7,941 bases of DNA. Source: Bacteroidales bacterium. GTDB lineage: Bacteria; Bacteroidota; Bacteroidia; Bacteroidales; BM520. Of the stretch, positions 1 through 6,159 are shown piece after piece. Every line of letters starts with the position of its first letter. The stretch's first letter is position 1. The position numbers and the translations under genes were made by a program. Under the pieces are notes generated by a model. It was not told the DNA's origin. It was given only the letters and a program-made list of their open reading frames with translations, and ran no database searches. The DNA lies in NCBI GenBank assembly GCA_023230285.1, contig JALNXP010000110.1:1-7941 (forward strand), in the 5' to 3' direction.

Positions 1-516
1 ATGCGTTTGTACATGAAAGCTCATCGCGAATTTGAAAGCGACAAGACTTTTTACCCGGATGCCAACTTTACTCTGCGCATTACTTATGGCTATGTAGATG
101 GCTTTAAAGCGCAAGATGCTATAAATTACAACTATTTTACCACCCTCGACGGCGTCATGGAAAAAGAAAATCCGGACATCTACGATTATGTGGTAGAAGA
201 TAAGCTGAAAGAGCTTTATCAGAATAAAGATTTCGGAAGGTATGCTGATAAGGAAGATGGAAAAATTCATACCTGCTTTATAGCTACCAATCACACTACC
301 GGCGGCAATTCCGGCTCCCCTGTGCTAAACGCCTACGGCAATTTAGTTGGCTTGAACTTCGACAGAAATTGGCAAGGTACCATGAGCGACATCATGTACG
401 ACCCTGATAAATGCCGGAATATCGCACTCGACATCCGCTATTGCCTGTTCATCATCGACAAATTCGCCGGCGCATCTCATCTTATTGACGAAATGACTAT
501 CGTGGAAAATTATTAA
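1..516 (+). CDS. dpp11: S46 family dipeptidyl peptidase, DPP11-like (C-terminal part)
   Basis: C-terminal 171 residues of a serine dipeptidyl peptidase of MEROPS family S46, which removes dipeptides from the N-terminus of peptides in the periplasm. The reading frame is open to the left edge, so the Met at base 1 is internal; full-length relatives are about 700-720 residues, and the catalytic His and Asp must lie upstream. Visible here is the chymotrypsin-fold nucleophile motif TGGNSGSP with catalytic Ser104 (310-312), then GLNFDRNW, a SDIMYDP segment and the family's conserved C-terminal stretch DIRYCLFIIDKFAGA. Arg122 (364-366) lies 18 residues after the catalytic Ser, the spacing of Ser655 and Arg673 in Porphyromonas gingivalis DPP11. 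That arginine sets Asp/Glu preference at P1, whereas DPP7 has Gly there. The tail after the Ser (67 residues) has the normal family length. The DPP III gene follows after 11 bp, suggesting one transcript. Family very sure; the acidic specificity is inferred from one residue. Confidence 0.93.
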   Translation: MRLYMKAHREFESDKTFYPDANFTLRITYGYVDGFKAQDAINYNYFTTLDGVMEKENPDIYDYVVEDKLKELYQNKDFGRYADKEDGKIHTCFIATNHTTGGNSGSPVLNAYGNLVGLNFDRNWQGTMSDIMYDPDKCRNIALDIRYCLFIIDKFAGASHLIDEMTIVENY

Positions 517-527
517 ATTAAATATGT

Positions 528-2597
528 ATGACTAACTTTATTAAATTTACTTTTGTTATGGCAACAGGATTATTACTCCTAAATGCTTGCTCTGATGCTC
601 AAAACAATCAAACAACAACTCCTGCCGAAGAATTTCAATGGCAAATTGACCAGTTCGACGACATAAAAGTTATGAGATACCAAGTCCCCGACTGGGATAA
701 GCTGTCTCTACAACAAAAACAATTTGTCTATTATCTTTGTCAGGCAACTTATTGGGGCAGAGATATTCTTTATGATCAATTTTACAAAGAAAATTTGGTA
801 GTCCGCAGAACGCTTGAAGGTATTTACACTTCTTATACCGGCGACAAAACTACCGAAGAATGGTTGGCTTTTGAAAAATATCTGAAAAAAGTATGGTTCG
901 CTAACGGCATCCACCATCATTATTCTAACGACAAATTTACGCCCGAATTCTCGGAAGAATTTTTTAGAAATTTGATGAATACTACCGAAAAAGGTTTGGT
1001 CGCTATGCCTCAAGGTACACCTAAAAATAAGTTCATCGATAAACTTTGTAAGATAATTTTTGACCCCGAAGTTTGCGCTTCTAAAAATAATACTACCCCG
1101 GGTGTAGATATTATTGCTGAATCTTGCGTTAATTTCTATGAAAATATCACTGAAAAACAAGTCCTTGATTATTACAATAATATGAAGGTTCCCGATGAAA
1201 ACAGACCTGTTTCAAAAGGTCTTAATTCTAAGCTTCTCGGCGACCAAAAAACAGGTAAGGTTTATGATTTTACCTACAAAATCAACGGCATGTATGGACA
1301 GGCTATAAAGAAAATTGTAGAAAATCTCCAAAAGGCTGCTCAATTTGCAGAAACCGACATTCAAAAGAAAGAAATAGAAAAGCTGATAGAATATTATACT
1401 ACCGGCGATTTAACTACTTGGGATGAATACAATGTAATGTGGGTGCAAGATACAGAACCGTTAGTTGACTATGTAAACGGCTTTATCGAAAACTATGGCG
1501 ACCCATTAGGCATTAAAGCAACATGGGAAGCTGTCGTGAATTTTAAAGATATTGAAGCAACAGAAAAAACACAGCTTATCAGTGCTAATGCACAATGGTT
1601 TGAAGACAACAGCCCTGTGGATGCAAGGTTCAAAAAAGCTGAAGTCAAGGGTGTTACAGCAAAAGCTATAAATGCAGTAGCTCTTGGTGGGGACTGTTTT
1701 CCTGCTCCTCCTATAGGCATCAACTTGCCAAATGCCGATTGGATTAGAAAAGAGTACGGCTCTAAATCTGTGACTATCACTAACTTAACTTACGCTTACG
1801 ACCAAGCGGCGTTGCAAAAAGGCGGCACTTTACAAGAGTTTGCTGCTGACGAAGATGAAATCGCTCGCGTTAAAAAGTACGGTGCTGCCACAGATAATCT
1901 TCACACAGACTTACACGAGTGTCTCGGTCATGGTAGCGGACAACTTTTGCCCGGAACAGACCCTAACGCTCTGAAAAATCATGCTTCCGCTCTCGAAGAA
2001 GCTCGCGCCGACCTGTTTGGCTTGTACTACCTCGGAAGTCAAAAAGTTGTTGACATGGGATTACTTCCTGATAATGAGGCTTATAAAGCAGAATACGATG
2101 GCTATATCCGCAATGGTATAATTACACAAATTACAAGAATTCAGCCGGGTAAAACCATCGACCAAGCTCACATGAGATGTCGCGCTTTAATTTCTCGCTG
2201 GGCTTACGAAAACGGTAAAGCCGACAACGTTATCTCCATGTATCAAAAAGATGGTAAAACCTACGTCAAAATTAACGACTATGTTAAGTTAAGAGAGCTG
2301 TTCGGCAAGCTGTTGGCTGAGATACAGAGAATTAAATCTGAAGGCGATTACGAAGCCGGCACTAAGTTAATTGAAACTTATGCCGTAAACATAGACCCCA
2401 TTTTGCACGAAGAAGTGTTGGCACGCTATAAAGCCCTGAATTTAGCTCCTTACGGTGGCTTCATCAACCCAATGCTTACACCGGTTTATGACGACAATAA
2501 AGAACTTGTCGACATAACTATTTCATATCCTGATAATTATGTGGAACAGATGCTCTGGCTCAGCAAAGAGTATTCTGTTTTGCCTTACGTAAATTAA
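528..2597 (+). CDS. dpp3: Dipeptidyl peptidase III, M49 zinc lipoprotein
   Basis: Complete 689-residue zinc dipeptidyl aminopeptidase of family M49, which cleaves dipeptides from the N-terminus of short peptides. Residues 1-20 form a lipoprotein signal peptide: Lys6, a hydrophobic core at 7-18, then lipobox L-N-A-C with Cys21 as the lipidated residue. The enzyme is therefore probably anchored in the envelope, unlike cytosolic eukaryotic DPP III. The zinc site is H463-E-C-L-G-H468 plus the EEARAD motif, with Glu491 as third ligand and Glu464 as catalytic base. Other family landmarks are PIGINLPN (395-402) and H548-M-R-C-R552, which match the active-site His/Arg pair of the human enzyme. The Cys inside the HExxGH motif is, as I recall, also found in the Bacteroides thetaiotaomicron enzyme; eukaryotic forms have HELLGH. 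Length fits bacterial members. An ATG four bases upstream (524) is in another frame, and the start at 528 is needed for the signal peptide. There is no Shine-Dalgarno sequence, only A/T-rich DNA. It follows the S46 gene at 11 bp and is closed by a terminator. Confidence 0.96.
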   Translation: MTNFIKFTFVMATGLLLLNACSDAQNNQTTTPAEEFQWQIDQFDDIKVMRYQVPDWDKLSLQQKQFVYYLCQATYWGRDILYDQFYKENLVVRRTLEGIYTSYTGDKTTEEWLAFEKYLKKVWFANGIHHHYSNDKFTPEFSEEFFRNLMNTTEKGLVAMPQGTPKNKFIDKLCKIIFDPEVCASKNNTTPGVDIIAESCVNFYENITEKQVLDYYNNMKVPDENRPVSKGLNSKLLGDQKTGKVYDFTYKINGMYGQAIKKIVENLQKAAQFAETDIQKKEIEKLIEYYTTGDLTTWDEYNVMWVQDTEPLVDYVNGFIENYGDPLGIKATWEAVVNFKDIEATEKTQLISANAQWFEDNSPVDARFKKAEVKGVTAKAINAVALGGDCFPAPPIGINLPNADWIRKEYGSKSVTITNLTYAYDQAALQKGGTLQEFAADEDEIARVKKYGAATDNLHTDLHECLGHGSGQLLPGTDPNALKNHASALEEARADLFGLYYLGSQKVVDMGLLPDNEAYKAEYDGYIRNGIITQITRIQPGKTIDQAHMRCRALISRWAYENGKADNVISMYQKDGKTYVKINDYVKLRELFGKLLAEIQRIKSEGDYEAGTKLIETYAVNIDPILHEEVLARYKALNLAPYGGFINPMLTPVYDDNKELVDITISYPDNYVEQMLWLSKEYSVLPYVN

Positions 2598-2617
2598 CAT
2601 TCATATCAAAAATTTTT

Positions 2618-2655
2618 TAGAGCTGCCGCATTTTTACGGTGGCTCTATTCTTTTT
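2618..2655 (+). terminator. Intrinsic terminator after the DPP III gene
   Basis: The arms AGAGCTGCCG (2619-2628) and CGGTGGCTCT (2637-2646) pair over 10 bp with two G-U wobbles. A further T-A pair is possible at 2618/2647, and the loop is 8 nt. A T-rich tail, TTCTTTTT (2648-2655), follows. An A tract precedes a T run on the 5' side, so some terminator activity on the minus strand is also possible, although no minus-strand gene needs it here. It lies 20 bp after the stop codon and ends the peptidase transcript before the next + strand gene. Confidence 0.82.
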
Positions 2656-2678
2656 AAGAACATAATAACGTTTTTTAA

Positions 2679-3329
2679 TTGCCAACACATTCTAAAATAT
2701 TGGAACGCATCGCTTTAGGCGAAAATCAACAACAAGATTTTAAATTTGAAATCTCTGATGCTAAGAAGATTGCTCGCTCTTTTGCCGCTTTTGCCAATAC
2801 TGACGGCGGCAGCCTGCTGCTCGGCGTTAAAGATAATGGCTCCATTGTCGGCGTAAAAACCGATGAAGAGGTTTATATGGCTGAAGCCGCCGCTAAAATG
2901 TTCTGTCGCCCCGAAGCAAAATTCTCACTCAAAGAATGGCGTGTCAACGGTAAAATAATTGTAGAAGTCATCATCCCTAAAGCTACCGTCAGACCGGTGA
3001 AGGCTGTCGCTCCTAACGGCAAATGGCTGACGTATGTTAGAGTTAACGACCAAAATATCTTGGCTGATAAAGTACTTATTGACGTTTGGCATGATATGGA
3101 TACCGGAAAACAAGTGACGTTGAATTACACTGAAACAGAGGCTGTTGCACTAAAATTTTTAGCAACACACAAAGCTATTACTCTCAATGTCTTACGCTCA
3201 TTATGCGATTTATCGCGCATTAAGGCACAAAGATTGCTCGCAGATTTCGTCTTACTCGGCATCATAGAAATAGAAATTACCGAAAAAGGAACTATTTACA
3301 GATATAATTATAATGAAGATAACGATTGA
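2679..3329 (+). CDS. AlbA_2 (Schlafen-like, divergent AAA) protein with C-terminal winged-helix segment; TTG start
   Basis: 216-residue protein. Residues about 8-137 match the AlbA_2 domain (PF04326), with the typical N-terminal E-R-I-A-L-G-E-N, the F-K segment at 21-22, and the signature AFANTDGGSLLLGVKDNG at 37-54. Residues about 150-212 look like a winged helix-turn-helix, with helices near 152-163, 167-177 and 180-194 and a short beta wing at 196-209. The family is annotated as ATP-binding or transcriptional-regulator-like and its biochemical role is largely unknown; a nucleic-acid or regulatory role is inference. The first in-frame ATG is near 2877 and would remove the conserved core, while an in-frame TAA lies directly upstream at 2676-2678. 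That leaves TTG at 2679 as the best start, with TTG at 2700 as alternative. Relatives as I recall them begin about eight residues before the E-R-I-A segment, which favours 2679. The gene overlaps ispH by 17 bp, so the two are probably co-transcribed and may be translationally coupled. Confidence 0.88.
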   Translation: MPTHSKILERIALGENQQQDFKFEISDAKKIARSFAAFANTDGGSLLLGVKDNGSIVGVKTDEEVYMAEAAAKMFCRPEAKFSLKEWRVNGKIIVEVIIPKATVRPVKAVAPNGKWLTYVRVNDQNILADKVLIDVWHDMDTGKQVTLNYTETEAVALKFLATHKAITLNVLRSLCDLSRIKAQRLLADFVLLGIIEIEITEKGTIYRYNYNEDND

Positions 3330-4152
3330 TAAAAATGCCGGCTTCTGCTTTGGCGTCACTAAGGCTATAGAATTGGCTAATGATTATTTGAAAAATAATA
3401 ATTCTCTGTATTGTCTCGGCGAACTTGTTCATAATGAGGAAGAAATGAATAAGCTGAAACAGAGTGGACTGAAAATCATTTCATACAACGACTTAGACGT
3501 TATCAATTCTTCGGCTATTTTATTCAGAGCGCACGGAGAGCCAAATGCTGCATACACTAAAGCTAAATTACTGAATAACACTATTATAGATTCTACCTGT
3601 CCGATAGTAAAACAATTACAGAAAAAGGTTGTCGCTGCATATAATGCCGGCGAAAAAATCTTCATCTATGGGAAAAAAACCCATCCGGAAGTAATCGGCA
3701 TTATTGGCAATATCAACGATGATGCTGTGGTTTTTGATGATGTAAACGAGTTAAATTATCTTCATGAAAGCGACAAGATTACTTTGTACAGTCAAACGAC
3801 CATGCAGCCTGATAAATATCAAGATGTCATAAAACAATTGAAAGACAGAGGCGTGATTGTCAATGCTATAGATAGTATCTGTTCATCTTTTAATAGAAGA
3901 CTCATTGAGCTTAAAGATTTTTGTACTCGTTATGATGTTATAATCATTGTTGCCGGAAAAAGCTCCTCCAACGGTAAATCTTTGTATTCTATTTCAAAAA
4001 GCATTAATCACCATTCTTATATAGTTTCTTCCGAAGAAGAACTGCAACCGGAATGGTTCAAAGGCTGTAATACTGTTGGCATTTCCGGAGCGACTTCCAC
4101 GCCGCTGTCGTTATTGAAGAGGGTAGAAAGAGCAATAAAAAAATTGGTATAG
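3313..4152 (+). CDS. ispH: 4-hydroxy-3-methylbut-2-enyl diphosphate reductase (IspH/LytB)
   Basis: Complete 279-residue cytosolic iron-sulfur enzyme catalysing the last step of the MEP pathway: reductive dehydration of HMBPP to IPP and DMAPP. The three [4Fe-4S] cysteines are in place: Cys12 in GFCFGVTKAIE, Cys96 in DSTCPIVK and Cys190 in DSICSSFNRR. Substrate-binding residues are also present: His40 in GELVHN, His74 in FRAHGEP, His124 and the proton-relay Glu126 in KKTHPEV, Thr162/163 in SQTTM, the SSNG segment at 218-221, and SGATSTP at 258-264. The length is slightly short compared with about 310 residues in E. coli but nothing essential is missing. It starts inside the end of the AlbA_2 gene (17-bp overlap) with no Shine-Dalgarno at the usual distance. 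Its stop codon lies 5 bp from the stop of the convergent lipoprotein gene. The gene should be essential if the organism has no mevalonate route. Confidence 0.97.
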   Translation: MKITIDKNAGFCFGVTKAIELANDYLKNNNSLYCLGELVHNEEEMNKLKQSGLKIISYNDLDVINSSAILFRAHGEPNAAYTKAKLLNNTIIDSTCPIVKQLQKKVVAAYNAGEKIFIYGKKTHPEVIGIIGNINDDAVVFDDVNELNYLHESDKITLYSQTTMQPDKYQDVIKQLKDRGVIVNAIDSICSSFNRRLIELKDFCTRYDVIIIVAGKSSSNGKSLYSISKSINHHSYIVSSEEELQPEWFKGCNTVGISGATSTPLSLLKRVERAIKKLV

Positions 4153-4158
4153 CTCTTT
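4127..4158. terminator. Weak hairpin at the convergent ispH / lipoprotein junction
   Basis: AAAGAGC (4127-4133) pairs with GCTCTTT (4152-4158) in a 7-bp stem around an 18-nt A/T-rich loop. The stem spans the ispH stop codon and touches the stop codon of the convergent minus-strand gene. On the + strand it is followed by TATTT, a poor T tract. It is the only structure in the 5-bp gap that could separate the two converging transcripts, but the stem is weak and the loop large, so this may be chance. Confidence 0.3.
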
Positions 4159-4802
4159 TATTTCACCCTCACACTTTCTGGTTCGCTGCGGGTGATGAAG
4201 CGGAGGACAACCTCCGGACTGCCTTCGTTACGGTCGCAATAAAACGAAATGTTTGACGTGCCTTCCGTAAGCGATAACTTGCCATTCGGTATTATATTCT
4301 TCACAACATTATAATTCTTATCCGTCACAACAGCCTCTCCGGAGAACTCGTACAAAAGGTACTGTCCGCCTTCTATTGTACATGGAAAAACTATCATACC
4401 GCCGTCCGCTGTTCTTACCTTCGGATTCTTGATGCTGCCGTCTCCATCGACATAAAGCCTGACAGCGCAATTGCTGCTATAAGGACTTTCTATCGACCAG
4501 TCGCTGCCGGCGGGTTGTCCCGGCTGTAATTCTTGCAGATTACAATGATACCTGTCGGAGATATTCAGCTGATACAGATTATATTGCGTATCATCGACTT
4601 TTTCAAGATGCCATTCTGTTTTCGGATCACGCAGGCGTGCTTGCTGCTCTTCTGTGAAAGCCTGATTATACCTCAGAAAATCCCAATTTTTGATAGCTTC
4701 CAACAGCATGTCGATATGTCCATGATTTTTGAGAACATGAGGGGAGATAGTCATAGCGTAGCCTGCATCAAAGCCGGCGGCTTCGGACAAAGCCCATTCC
4801 AA
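4158..4802 (-). CDS. C-terminal fragment of the broken glycoside-hydrolase-like lipoprotein
   Basis: 214 residues if read from the TTG at 4802, which is probably only the first possible start after a stop at 4821-4823 and not a real initiation site. The real frame begins around D-L-E-W-A-L-S-E-A-A-G-F-D-A-G-Y, which looks like a late barrel strand and helix (residues 1-20). A helical stretch with I-D-M-L-L-E-A-I-K-N-W-D-F-L-R follows (30-44), then T-E-W-H-L-E-K-V as a linker strand (62-69). From about 75 to 214 it is a beta-rich C-terminal domain with many aromatic and glycine residues, plausibly carbohydrate-binding. It has no signal peptide of its own, so if made alone it would stay in the cytoplasm. 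It should be read with the upstream fragment as one damaged gene. Confidence 0.6.
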   Translation of the reverse strand: MEWALSEAAGFDAGYAMTISPHVLKNHGHIDMLLEAIKNWDFLRYNQAFTEEQQARLRDPKTEWHLEKVDDTQYNLYQLNISDRYHCNLQELQPGQPAGSDWSIESPYSSNCAVRLYVDGDGSIKNPKVRTADGGMIVFPCTIEGGQYLLYEFSGEAVVTDKNYNVVKNIIPNGKLSLTEGTSNISFYCDRNEGSPEVVLRFITRSEPESVRVK

Positions 4803-6073
4803 ATCATGAGCTTTCCATCTTTATTTTCATAATTTTCAAATTGAATAAGCTCATCTTCTATCTGCAAAGCATTCAGCGTTACCGGCATAGCAAATAACTC
4901 AGAGGGCGCAATCTCTATTGCAGTCTGATTTTTATTTATATTATTGATTAGCTGCAATTCACCTTGTTTTAGAAGATGTTTTGATGGAACAGGTGTCACA
5001 TAAGCATCATTAGTGGTTATAAAATTTGACAAAGTATGAACTCCGATGTTAATTCCCTGCTGTGCAGCACGTTCTACCATCTTGCGTACAGCTTCATCGC
5101 CGCCGTTTACAAAGTTCTGACTCCACGTAAAATGTCCCCAGCTGTCGAAAGCATCCATCTCATAGATATATTTAAAGCCTGCTTTTTTAGCTTTTTCCAC
5201 GACAAAATCGAGAGTGTTTTCAGTGATGTTGGTTATCAGATACGACTGCATACAAGCTCTGTTTGTCTTTCCCCATTCGCCATCGAACATCGGGTGGGGC
5301 AGAGATTGTTCTATCTCGCCTATTGTTTTTAAAGCATCTTCCGACTTACAGCCGAAGATGGCAATCTTGGAGCCTTTTATGTCTGCATCATCGCCGGTGA
5401 CAGGTAATGTCAGCGACTTTTCTACATCCTGCACCTTGCGATATTCCGTTTTACTTCTATTGCAACACGAAAACTGCATCATGCTTCCATCTCCGACATC
5501 GGTAGCCGCCAATCGATAAGCCGGTATGGTGCTTGTAGAAACGGAAGCCGGCTGACCTTCGTACTTAAAATACGGAGCCACAACATCTTTATATTCGTAT
5601 GGTATACCTGCCACAGTCTTGATGTTCAAAGCCTGAATACCCAAAGCAACTCCATTTCCTTGAACAACACCTATTATGTCGCCGACTACTTCGTTGATGT
5701 TTACGCCAATCGGTCCGTATAACAGCACATCATAAGAAGTCGGTATCTCTGTGACTTCCAATACGATGGATATTTCACTTTCTTGAACTGACAGCTTTAT
5801 GGCTTGTCCATCTTCCATAGTGATAATCAGTGTGTTATCAGTTCTTTGGATAGACTGCGGCAAGATTATTTTTTGTTGCTCGCATATTGAGATTATAGGA
5901 TAATCATCGGATTTTAATAGCTCTTTCCCATTGACTTTTATTGATGAAAAATGACCTTCTGAGTTGATTGTCAGCTTAGTAGAGCTCGTTTTTAAGGTAA
6001 TATTCTGATGTTGGCAGCAGCTGTAAAGCAGAACTGCAAGAATAATTATCAAAGAGAGTGTTATTTTACGCAT
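4751..6073 (-). CDS. N-terminal fragment of the broken glycoside-hydrolase-like lipoprotein
   Basis: 440 residues. Residues 1-18 are a lipoprotein signal peptide (Arg2-Lys3, hydrophobic core 4-16, lipobox L-Y-S-C with Cys19), so the product would be an envelope lipoprotein. Residues about 23-225 are beta-rich, like the N-terminal sugar-binding or mutarotase-like domain found before the barrel in several glycosidase families. From about 262 a TIM-barrel-like part begins, with K-Y-I-Y-E-M-D-A-F-D-S-W-G-H-F (301-315) and I-N-I-G-V-H-T-L-S-N-F (341-351), both typical of strand ends that line an active site. N-A-L-Q-I-E-D-E-L-I-Q-F-E (401-413) starts a beta insert that, in proteins I recall with this phrase, continues to a C-x-R-G-A-x-G-T motif; that motif is absent. 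After about residue 423 the frame reads the next fragment's DNA in the wrong frame (17 residues, ending at TGA 4751-4753). I cannot name the exact family. No Shine-Dalgarno; a heptamer repeat lies 10-37 bp upstream of the ATG. Confidence 0.75.
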   Translation of the reverse strand: MRKITLSLIIILAVLLYSCCQHQNITLKTSSTKLTINSEGHFSSIKVNGKELLKSDDYPIISICEQQKIILPQSIQRTDNTLIITMEDGQAIKLSVQESEISIVLEVTEIPTSYDVLLYGPIGVNINEVVGDIIGVVQGNGVALGIQALNIKTVAGIPYEYKDVVAPYFKYEGQPASVSTSTIPAYRLAATDVGDGSMMQFSCCNRSKTEYRKVQDVEKSLTLPVTGDDADIKGSKIAIFGCKSEDALKTIGEIEQSLPHPMFDGEWGKTNRACMQSYLITNITENTLDFVVEKAKKAGFKYIYEMDAFDSWGHFTWSQNFVNGGDEAVRKMVERAAQQGINIGVHTLSNFITTNDAYVTPVPSKHLLKQGELQLINNINKNQTAIEIAPSELFAMPVTLNALQIEDELIQFENYENKDGKLMIWNGLCPKPPALMQATL

Positions 6074-6082
6074 AAGGTTAGA

Positions 6083-6110
6083 GAGTTAAGAGTTAAGAGT
6101 TAAGAGTTAA
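6083..6110. repeat. Tandem repeat, four copies of GAGTTAA
   Basis: Four perfect direct copies of the 7-mer GAGTTAA at 6083-6089, 6090-6096, 6097-6103 and 6104-6110, flanked by GA on the left and a degenerate GAGAGTG on the right. The block lies 10 bp upstream of the lipoprotein start codon (6073, minus strand), in the leader or promoter region of that gene. Copy-number change would alter spacing in 7-bp steps without touching a coding frame. Similar GTTAAGAG-type short repeats are, as I recall, common between genes in Bacteroidota. Confidence 0.95.
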
Positions 6111-6159
6111 GAGAGTGAGTCACTAATAGCTTTACACTATGAACTCTACACTCTTAACT
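6104..6159. repeat. Inverted repeat in the spacer between the ATPase and lipoprotein genes
   Basis: AGTTAAGAG-AG-TG (6105-6117) is matched by CACTCTTAACT (6149-6159), whose reverse complement is AGTTAAGAGTG; pairing leaves a two-base bulge. Read on the minus strand this gives a stem-loop that begins in the stop codon of the ATPase gene (6158-6160), with a possible inner four-base stem ATAG/CTAT. It lacks a T tract, so it is a poor intrinsic terminator. It may be a 3'-end stabilising hairpin, or simply a repeat element that includes the GAGTTAA block. The 84-bp spacer 6074-6157 contains no convincing promoter. Confidence 0.7.

Larger units (their letters stand above)
4158..6073 (-). pseudogene. 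Glycoside-hydrolase-like lipoprotein gene, broken by a probable out-of-frame internal deletion
   Basis: The two minus-strand reading frames at 6073-4751 and 4802-4158 belong to one ancestral gene. They overlap by 52 bp in different frames. The frame change must lie between the stop of the downstream frame at 4821-4823 and the stop of the upstream frame at 4751-4753, probably close to 4802-4808. The first part holds a lipoprotein signal, a beta-rich N-terminal domain and about two beta/alpha units; the second holds about one beta/alpha unit and a C-terminal beta domain. A full (beta/alpha)8 barrel cannot be built from these pieces, so a sizeable central block, probably with catalytic residues, seems to be missing rather than a single base. 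An assembly collapse in this window is the main alternative. Confidence 0.7.

Noticed and set aside
708..1780. Minus-strand open frames opposite the DPP III gene (708-1160 and 1493-1780)
   Set aside because: They lie opposite a clearly conserved M49 protein, have low-complexity translations, no recognisable domain and no leader signals.
2598..2678. Promoter for the AlbA_2-ispH unit
   Set aside because: After the terminator only about 23 bp remain before the TTG. No match to TAnnTTTG with a -33 element was found, so I do not call one, although transcription must start near here or read through.
4751..4823. Programmed ribosomal frameshift joining the two lipoprotein frames
   Set aside because: I see no X-XXY-YYZ slippery heptamer or downstream structure in the overlap, and the joined protein would lack most of its barrel.
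4533..5519. Plus-strand open frames opposite the broken lipoprotein (4533-4832, 5036-5332, 5214-5519)
   Set aside because: They are antisense to frames with clear protein features and encode nothing recognisable.
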